DNA from: Nocardioides sp. TRM66260-LWL
GTDB lineage: Bacteria; Actinomycetota; Actinomycetes; Propionibacteriales; Nocardioidaceae
Direction of reading: 5' to 3'
Length of the DNA: 64,000 nt
Assembly (NCBI RefSeq): GCF_020075545.1
Contig: NZ_JAIQZK010000001.1
Coordinates: 744,001-808,000, forward strand
Below the pieces are notes generated by a model, which was given only the letters and a program-made list of their open reading frames with translations, did not search any database and was not told the DNA's origin. The position numbers and the translations under genes are program-made. Positions 59,096 through 64,000 of the stretch are shown here, in pieces; the stretch's first letter is position 1; each line of letters opens with the position of its first letter.

Positions 59096-60346
59096 CGGGC
59101 GACCCTCAGCTGGGGGCGCTCAGCGGCGACAGGGACCGCTCGCTGCTGCTCGCGCAGGCCGGGGGAGCTGTGACCGGGCTCGGGGACATGCTCGACGACG
59201 TCACCGGCGCCGATGCTGCTGGCTGGCTGCTCGGGGAGATCCGCAGCGATCTTCGCGGCCAGGTCCCGCAGCGGCGGGGTCTTCTCGATGCGCCGGGTCG
59301 CGGACAGCACCGCGGTGTGGTCGCGGTCGAAGTGACGCGCGATCGCCGGCAGGCTGTGGCCGTGGATGCGGGCCGCGGTCATGGCCACGGCACGAGCGTC
59401 GGCGGCCGCCCGGCTGCGGTCGGCACCCAGGAGTACCTCCGGGGTGGTGCCGAAGGCCTCCGCGGCCGCGACTACGGCGTGCTCGACCGGCCCGTCAGGC
59501 TCGAAGGTCGAGGTCGGCGCCGCGGCGGGGATGTCCGCAGCAACGGGCGGAGGGTCATCGGGGAGGTCGGCGGCGATCTTCTCGGCCAGGCCGTTCAGTG
59601 CGGGGGACTTCGCGATGCGACGGGTCGCCTGGAGCACCGTGGTGTGGTCGCGGTCGAAGTGACGCGCGATCGCCGGCAGGCTGTGCCCCTGGATGCGGGC
59701 CGCGGTCATCGCGACCGCACGGCCGTCGGCGGCCGCCCGGCTGCGGTCGGCACCCAGCAGGACCTCCGGTGGTCCCGAAGGCCTCCGCGGCCGCCACGAC
59801 CGCATGCTCGACCGGGCCGTCAGGCTCGAACGTCGACGCCGGCGGGTGCAGGGGGACCACCGTGGCCCCGGGGCGGGGGAGTTGGGCGGTGTAGCGGTCG
59901 TTGACGTGCGCGGTGACGCGCGCCGCGGCGTCGGCCAGGCGCGGTCGCTCGGCCGTGCGGCGTACGGCGTGGATCACCGAGCCGTGGTCCTTGTCGAAGT
60001 GCTCGGCAATCACCGGCAGGGACAGACCGACCTCGCGTGCGGCGGTCATGGCCACCGCCCGGGCGTCGCTGACCGGTCGGCTGCGTTCGGCGCTGCGGAT
60101 CGCCTCCGGAGTGGTGCCGAACATCGGGGCGGCAGCGTTGATCGCCAGCTCGCACACCGCGGCGGGGCCGGTCGCGGAGGAAGTGGGTGCGCTCTGGTCG
60201 ACCTGGACGGCCAGCACCGTCACCAGGGACCGCAGCTGCTCGGCGTCGAGCGGTGCGATCAGCTCGGCGACCTGGTCGTGCTCGCCGTTGCTGGCCGCAT
60301 CGAGGATGAGGCCCGCCAGCTGGCGGCCGCCCTGGTCGAGGTCCAT
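59092..60346 (-). pseudogene. Protein with three DnaA domain IV-like repeats, frame broken in repeat 2
   Basis: The gene encodes three copies of a DnaA C-terminal DNA-binding domain with its helix-turn-helix and basic loop: VIAEHFDKDHGSVIHAVRR, AIARHFDRDHTTVLQATRR and AIARHFDRDHTAVLSATRR. Each is preceded by a helix with MFGTT or AFGTT and R-R-A-A-AD. The DNA of copies 2 and 3 is very alike (about 59557-59835 and 59231-59521). Copy 2 lacks two bases relative to copy 3 near 59770, so the frame from 60346 (ATG) ends out of frame at 59555. If intact it would be about 418 residues. It lacks the DnaA AAA+ domain, so it would bind DnaA boxes without ATP control. Confidence 0.7.
59231..59835. repeat. 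Direct repeat within the DnaA-like gene
   Basis: Two similar segments, about 59231-59521 and 59557-59835, each encode one DnaA domain IV copy; long stretches are identical, such as around GTGTGGTCGCGGTCGAAGTG. Period is about 325 bases. This looks like a tandem duplication. Confidence 0.7.
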
Positions 60347-60360
60347 GACGCGCCTCTCGC

Positions 60361-61077
60361 CTACCGCGCCGGGGATCCGACGCTCGGTGCTGCCTGATGC
60401 GGGATCTGGACGCGGCCCGGCTCGGCCATGCGCCGGCGGGCGTTGTCGGTGATCTCGGTCGCGATGCCGGCCGACTGGCGGGCGCTGGCTGCGGCGTGGT
60501 CGACGACGTTCTCGAGCAGGCGCACGTCCTCGTCGGCGCGGCCCAGCTCCTTGCCGGCGGTCGCGATGCTTCGCTCGAGGGTGACCGGCTCCAGCAGCGA
60601 CGGCGGAGTCACCTGCTGAGCGGCCAGGTGCGCGCTCTCGACATGCTGGGCGGCCAGCCGAGCCATCGGCTTGGCCAGGTCGATCATCTCGCCGACAACC
60701 GCAAGCCGCGGCTTCAGCTGCGCGACGTCGCGGGCGCGAGCGGGATCGGTGGTGTCGGCGTCCAGCAGGAGGAGGTCGTGGGCGTCGATGACCGCCTGCG
60801 AGGCGCGTTCCAGGTGCCCGGTGAGCTCGTCGGTCAGCTCGGCGTTGTCGCTGCAGCGGCGCTGCAGGCGGCTCAGGTGCTCGGCGGCGGCCTCGAGGTA
60901 GTAGTCGCCGCGGTCGGAGAGTCGCGCCTTGGCCGAGTCGAGCTCGGCGTCGTCGAGCACCCGTAGCGCGGAGTTGATCGTGGTGTGCAGCTCCTCGACG
61001 ACATGGCGGGCCCGGCTCACCGCCTGCTCGGCCATGAAGACGGCGTCGGCGGCGTGGAGGGCGGTGTCGGTGGTCAT
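60361..61077 (-). CDS. Coiled-coil hypothetical protein
   Basis: The 238-residue protein is helical: AEQAVSRARHVVEELHTTIN, YYLEAAAEHLSRLQRRCSDN and LGRADEDVRLLENVVDHAA. No known domain. The ATG overlaps the stop of the small gene at 61074 (ATGA), and the DnaA-like gene starts 15 bases after its stop. Possibly a structural or DNA-associated protein. Confidence 0.5.
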   Translation of the reverse strand: MTTDTALHAADAVFMAEQAVSRARHVVEELHTTINSALRVLDDAELDSAKARLSDRGDYYLEAAAEHLSRLQRRCSDNAELTDELTGHLERASQAVIDAHDLLLLDADTTDPARARDVAQLKPRLAVVGEMIDLAKPMARLAAQHVESAHLAAQQVTPPSLLEPVTLERSIATAGKELGRADEDVRLLENVVDHAAASARQSAGIATEITDNARRRMAEPGRVQIPHQAAPSVGSPAR

Positions 61078-61241
61078 GCCGGGTCACCGCCTCGTGCTCG
61101 GGCGGGGGAGGTGCTGCCCGCTGGGGGCAGGACCTCGCGGAGCCGATCGAGCGCGGCCAGCGCCTGCTCGAGGTGGTTGCGGGCCTCCTGAACCGGGTCA
61201 CGGTCGGCCGCGGCGGACGGGGATTCGGTGGGCGTGCTCAC
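61074..61241 (-). CDS. Small 55-residue helical protein
   Basis: GTG 61241 follows AAGGAG by 8 bases. The protein begins VSTPTESPSAAADRDP, then QEARNHLEQALAALDRLREVL and a Pro/Ser/Gly tail. The stop overlaps the next ATG (ATGA). It is easily missed because of its length but the ribosome site and overlap support it. Confidence 0.6.
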   Translation of the reverse strand: MSTPTESPSAAADRDPVQEARNHLEQALAALDRLREVLPPAGSTSPARARGGDPA

Positions 61242-61353
61242 GGGCAGCTCCTTGGTGGACCGGGGTCATCTCTCAGTCACCAAAGGAAGGTCGACCCGTC
61301 GGGGCGATCACCCGACGCGAAGAAATCTCGCGGCCGCGCGGCGGGGCCTTGGG

Positions 61354-61761
61354 TCAGGGCTGGTCCCAGGGCATCGACTCCTGCCCGTCGTCGACGCCCT
61401 GGCTGATGGTGTGGGCCGTGGCGTTGCGCGCGGCGTCGAGGTGCTTGAGGAGGTCGACCGCGAGGCCCCGGGCTTCCTCCAGGTGCAGGCGCGCCACGCC
61501 GATGGCCATGGCTGGGTCGGACTCGTCGGTCATCGTTTCCATGCTGAGCACCTGGTGGGCCCGGGCCTGCTCGAGCGCGCTGGAGAGCTGCGAGAACGCT
61601 TGGGGGAGCGCGGCCGCGAGTTCGGCGAACTCCGCGAGCTGGTCAGAGGTCTCGGACGGGATCTGGTCCTGCTCCCACATGGTGGCGCGGTTGAAGCCGT
61701 TGACGTTCGCGCGGGCCGCCTGCGCGTGCCCGCCGGCGCCGAGCTGGTCGTTGCCGTCCAC
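61354..61761 (-). CDS. Helical hypothetical protein
   Basis: The 135-residue protein (GTG 61761; AGGAAGGG upstream) is helical with TSDQLAEFAELAAALPQAFSQ, ARLHLEEARGLAVDLLKHLD and a Met-rich centre. It resembles the neighbours at 60361 and 61074 in helix style. Function unknown. Confidence 0.5.
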   Translation of the reverse strand: MDGNDQLGAGGHAQAARANVNGFNRATMWEQDQIPSETSDQLAEFAELAAALPQAFSQLSSALEQARAHQVLSMETMTDESDPAMAIGVARLHLEEARGLAVDLLKHLDAARNATAHTISQGVDDGQESMPWDQP

Positions 61762-61840
61762 TGACGTGCCCTTCCTGCCGTGAGGTAGGGCTTGAGTCTC
61801 GCGGATCTTGCTGCCCGGTGCGCGCGACCGGTGGCGGGGC

Positions 61841-61849
61841 TGTGGACAA
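61841..61849. promoter_or_regulatory. Actinomycete-type DnaA box (3 of 3)
   Basis: TGTGGACAA is the exact complement of TTGTCCACA, the DnaA box preferred in Streptomyces. It lies between the divergent starts at 61761 and 61895. Confidence 0.5.
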
Positions 61850-61894
61850 CCGCAGGGTCCCTTCCAGGCGTGCGGGGCGGGAGACTGATCGGCC

Positions 61895-62157
61895 ATGGAC
61901 GACCAGGCGGCCTTGATCGCACGGCGGGTCGCGCTCGCCGCGGCGGCCTGGTATAACGAGCCGGCCGACGTCGAGGCCTATCGCCGGCTCGCCGCGGCGG
62001 TGGGAGTGGAACGCCTACACCTCATTGCAGCTCGAGGCCGGCGACGTCGACGAGCTGCTCGACGACCTGGCCGACGTCGCCCCGCCGACTCAGCTCGGGC
62101 AGGGCGTTGCCGAGCTGGAGGCTGTCCGACGCAGACAGGCCCCTGCTCAAGCTCTGA
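61895..62157 (+). pseudogene. Small gene with probable frameshifts
   Basis: The start is convincing (MDDQAALIARRVALAAAAWYN, EPADVEAYRRLAAAV) but the frame turns into Arg-rich sequence near 62000. From there the next frame reads protein-like (WNAYTSLQLEAGDVDELLDDLAD ... LGQGVAELE), and the third frame ends with SDADRPLLKL and a stop at 62155-62157. Two indels would be needed to connect them. Function unknown. A true 3' end at 62157 would abut the stop of the opposing gene at 62160. Confidence 0.4.
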
Positions 62158-62159
62158 GA

Positions 62160-62510
62160 TCAGCGGGCGATGCCCGGGCCCCAGCTACCTGGGGTGTCGC
62201 CAGCGGGCGCCGTCCTCGGCGAGAGCCGGCGGCGGGCCGCCTCGTCGGGGCTCTCGGCCGGCGGCCCGACCTCCTCGACGTCGAGGTCGACCAAGGATGC
62301 GCGGCCAGCTGGTTGGGCGGTCGCGCTCAGTGATTCGGCCAGGTCCTCGATGTCGGCCTCCAGGACCTGCTCGAGGATGTCGGCGATGCTCGCGGGGGAG
62401 CCGTCGCAGTCGGCTGCCAGGGCCTCAGCCAGTTGATCGAGGGCGGCGTTGCCGCGGGCGGTGAAGGTTACGACTCCGGGGACCGGGATCTCGGCTGGGG
62501 AAGTGCTCAT
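62160..62510 (-). CDS. Acidic hypothetical protein
   Basis: The 116-residue protein has a helical acidic centre (ADILEQVLEADIEDLAESLS) and a Pro/Arg-rich tail. ATG 62510 follows GAGGTGGACC; the frame start at 62534 is less likely. No domain. It is part of the leftward set near the integrase. Confidence 0.5.
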   Translation of the reverse strand: MSTSPAEIPVPGVVTFTARGNAALDQLAEALAADCDGSPASIADILEQVLEADIEDLAESLSATAQPAGRASLVDLDVEEVGPPAESPDEAARRRLSPRTAPAGDTPGSWGPGIAR

Positions 62511-62561
62511 GGTCCACCTCGCTTTCCTGATCACCTACGTGCACAGGAGGGGCGGGAGCGA

Positions 62562-62774
62562 TCAGCTCCCAGGGACCAGTTCGCGCTCGACCCGCAGGGA
62601 GATGATCCGCCAGCCCTCAGGAACGCGCCGGCGCGCTGCCTCGAGCGCCTGGTCGTAGTCGACGTCCTCGACGATCAACTCGTCTCGGCCGAGGGCGTAG
62701 TCGCCGCGGGGGTCGGGCGGGATCTCCTGCACCGTGGCGTGCAGGGTGAGCTTCTGTTCCGCGGCGTCGATCAC
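62562..62774 (-). CDS. Small hypothetical protein
   Basis: The 70-residue protein has a beta-like start (LTLHATVQEIPPDPRGDY) and an alpha-beta end (DQALEAARRRVPEGWRIISL). GTG overlaps the previous stop (GTGA). Unknown function. Confidence 0.5.
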   Translation of the reverse strand: MIDAAEQKLTLHATVQEIPPDPRGDYALGRDELIVEDVDYDQALEAARRRVPEGWRIISLRVERELVPGS

Positions 62775-63097
62775 AGGGCCTGAGAGTAGGGCCGCAGCTC
62801 GTGGTGATCGCGCCAGGCCTGGTCGCCGTCGTCGAACTCGACTGTCCATTCGTCGACCGCGGTCCGCTCGACGATCGTGGCTGGAACCCAGACCGCCGCG
62901 GTGTCGCGGTGGAGGCCGCCGGGGACCTCGACGCGCGAGCCGTCGGCGAAGGGGTTGTGAGATCCCAGGTACTCGCTGACGGTCTCCTCAAGCGGGGTGT
63001 TGCCGCCCCGGGGCGCTGCGTTGACCCACTGCTCAAGCGGGTCGGTCCGGGCCCAGCTCAGCGCGAGGCCCGCGACGTAGTTCGCATCAGTTGCCAC
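62771..63097 (-). CDS. Small hypothetical protein with SH3-like pattern
   Basis: The 108-residue protein has helical start (YVAGLALSWARTDPLEQWV) and a beta-rich end (DTAAVWVPATIVERTAVDEWTVEFDDG) resembling small SH3-like domains in sequence spacing, though this is weak. GTG start overlaps the previous gene by 11 bases. Confidence 0.5.
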   Translation of the reverse strand: MATDANYVAGLALSWARTDPLEQWVNAAPRGGNTPLEETVSEYLGSHNPFADGSRVEVPGGLHRDTAAVWVPATIVERTAVDEWTVEFDDGDQAWRDHHELRPYSQAL

Positions 63098-63692
63098 TGC
63101 CGTTCTCCTCGCCCTGGCGGAACATGGTGCGGGCGCGCTCGTGGCTGATGTGTCCGTTGGGGTCAGTGCCCTCGGTCCACAACTGCTGGCGGTAGCCGTC
63201 GCCCTCTGGGGTGGCGCCGACGTAGTCCGGGATCGACCCGTTCGGGAACGGCGGGTAGGTGGCTGAGATGCCCCGCTCACCCTTCACCACGGCGTCTAGG
63301 GAGAAGGTCAGTGCGCGCGGGTAGTGGCGGCGCACCCACGTATCAGTCCGGCTCCGGACGGCGTCGTAGGCGTCCTGGTCGCCGCGGCCGTCGTTGGCCT
63401 CGACGGCCGTGCGGTAGGCCTGCCAGATGTCGTAGGCCTCGCGGTCCTTCGCGCGGTTCTCGATGAGCACCGGGAGGCAGCCGCACTCCTCGCCCTCGTC
63501 GTGGTGGAAGCCGATGCAGCGGTCGTCGCTGCAGCCGCACTCGTCTCCGCGCCATTCGGTCTCCGGCACCCACTGGCGTTCGTCGGCCTCGTCGGTCATC
63601 TCTTTGAGCCACCCGCCGTAGGCGATCCAGTCGCGCACGGTGATGCCCGCGTGCGCCAGGATTCGGCGGGCTTCACTGTTGAGCTTCGTCAT
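63087..63692 (-). CDS. Hypothetical protein with Cys/His cluster next to the integrase
   Basis: The 201-residue protein has a helical start (NSEARRILAHAGITVRDWIA), then CGCSDDRCIGFHHDEGEECGC, a metal-binding-like cluster, and a helical and basic C-terminal half (HISHERARTMFRQGEENG). ATG 63692. Its start overlaps the 3' end of the integrase by 20 bases, which suggests co-transcription with int; it could be a directionality-related or unknown protein. Confidence 0.5.
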   Translation of the reverse strand: MTKLNSEARRILAHAGITVRDWIAYGGWLKEMTDEADERQWVPETEWRGDECGCSDDRCIGFHHDEGEECGCLPVLIENRAKDREAYDIWQAYRTAVEANDGRGDQDAYDAVRSRTDTWVRRHYPRALTFSLDAVVKGERGISATYPPFPNGSIPDYVGATPEGDGYRQQLWTEGTDPNGHISHERARTMFRQGEENGSGN

Positions 63693-64000
63693 CGGTGGCC
63701 TCAGTGGTCGAAGGGGATAGGAACAGTCTGGTAGCGGGGGCAGCACTGCTCTGGGTTTTCCACAGGGGCTGTTCGAGTTCCGTCTTAGGCCGGTCGCACG
63801 CGCGGCGCCCGGCGTCAAACGCTGCATCCACAGCCGCTCGCGTTCGCTCAGAACTGCTGGGCATCAGGTGCGTGTAGGTGCGCAAGGTGAAGCCCGGGTC
63901 GCTGTGGCCGAGGTACTCCGACACCGCGCGAATCGATTCGCCAGCATCCAGGAGTACGGACGCGTACCAGTGACGTAGGGCGTGCATGCCGTTGTCGCGC
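63673..64000 (-). CDS. int: Tyrosine recombinase (integrase), C-terminal part
   Basis: Only the C-terminal about 108 residues are visible; the gene continues past the window edge. HALRHWYASVLLDAGESIRAV, EYLGHSDPGFTLRTYTHLMP carry the HxxR, LGH and the nucleophile Tyr of tyrosine integrases of phage and ICE type. Being the last gene in view, it probably marks one end of the element; the attachment site should lie just beyond the window. Confidence 0.85.
   Translation of the reverse strand, partial: RDNGMHALRHWYASVLLDAGESIRAVSEYLGHSDPGFTLRTYTHLMPSSSERTRAAVDAAFDAGRRACDRPKTELEQPLWKTQSSAAPATRLFLSPSTTEATDDEAQQ

Noticed and set aside
1..64000. tRNA, rRNA and CRISPR arrays
   Set aside because: No cloverleaf, rRNA-like or regularly spaced repeat pattern was noticed by reading; a covariance or repeat search could still find a missed one.

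Overview
The window is high-GC DNA with short intergenic gaps, many GTG starts and many ATGA/GTGA gene overlaps. Its gene families (VirD4 and MobF conjugation proteins, DUF4192, DUF305, DUF6153-like, four-helix copper-storage protein) point to an actinomycete. Nocardioidaceae or relatives is my guess; the species cannot be read from the sequence. Almost everything fits one conjugative element (ICE or plasmid), cut by both window edges. A VirB4-type ATPase tail lies at the left edge and a tyrosine integrase C-terminus at the right edge.

Layout. 1-390: end of a VirB4-like ATPase. 391-13920: a foreign-looking block carrying copper genes (909-7126: Csp, ArsR, DUF305 proteins, CopA behind a CsoR-type operator, a DUF6153-like protein, a lipoprotein), mercury-type genes (7449-9854: thioredoxin-like, MerT-like, flavin disulfide reductase, MerR) and a three-gene recombinase cassette (10402-13722). 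The conjugation operon resumes at 13921-20241: a five-domain secreted enzyme, a membrane protein, the VirD4 coupling ATPase and two small proteins. 20388-29749 is a variable or defence section: M48 protease, RHH-YfbU regulator, an Abi_2/HEPN gene behind a structured leader RNA, and a type I restriction system (hsdM-hsdS-hsdR). 29933-35846 encodes a MobF relaxase-helicase-primase split by a one-base frameshift. A likely oriT/promoter gap (35847-36175) separates it from two small rightward genes.

37147-41400 is leftward: a chain of five overlapping small genes, a DUF932-like protein and a ParB-domain protein. 41733-53207 is dense in DNA-processing and nuclease folds: Mrr-like, ssb-DUF4192-dprA, GIY-YIG-like, then a three-gene nuclease operon downstream of an SOS-box-like site, CoiA-like, DUF429-like and DUF3883. 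53268-54387 is a RES/Xre toxin-antitoxin pair. 54567-63692 is a mostly leftward set of element-specific genes, including a secreted thermonuclease and a protein with three DnaA domain IV copies (frame broken). Three DnaA boxes lie in nearby intergenic gaps.

How it may work together: TraA would nick oriT and unwind DNA. VirD4 and VirB4 would power export. The multi-domain peptidase/nuclease would open cell walls. SSB, DprA and other DNA proteins could protect incoming DNA. ParB, the toxin-antitoxin pair, restriction and Abi would stabilise the element, and metal resistance is the cargo. Several broken reading frames (32669, about 59770, about 62000, 46429) mean either decay or consensus indels. 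I found no tRNA, rRNA or CRISPR array.
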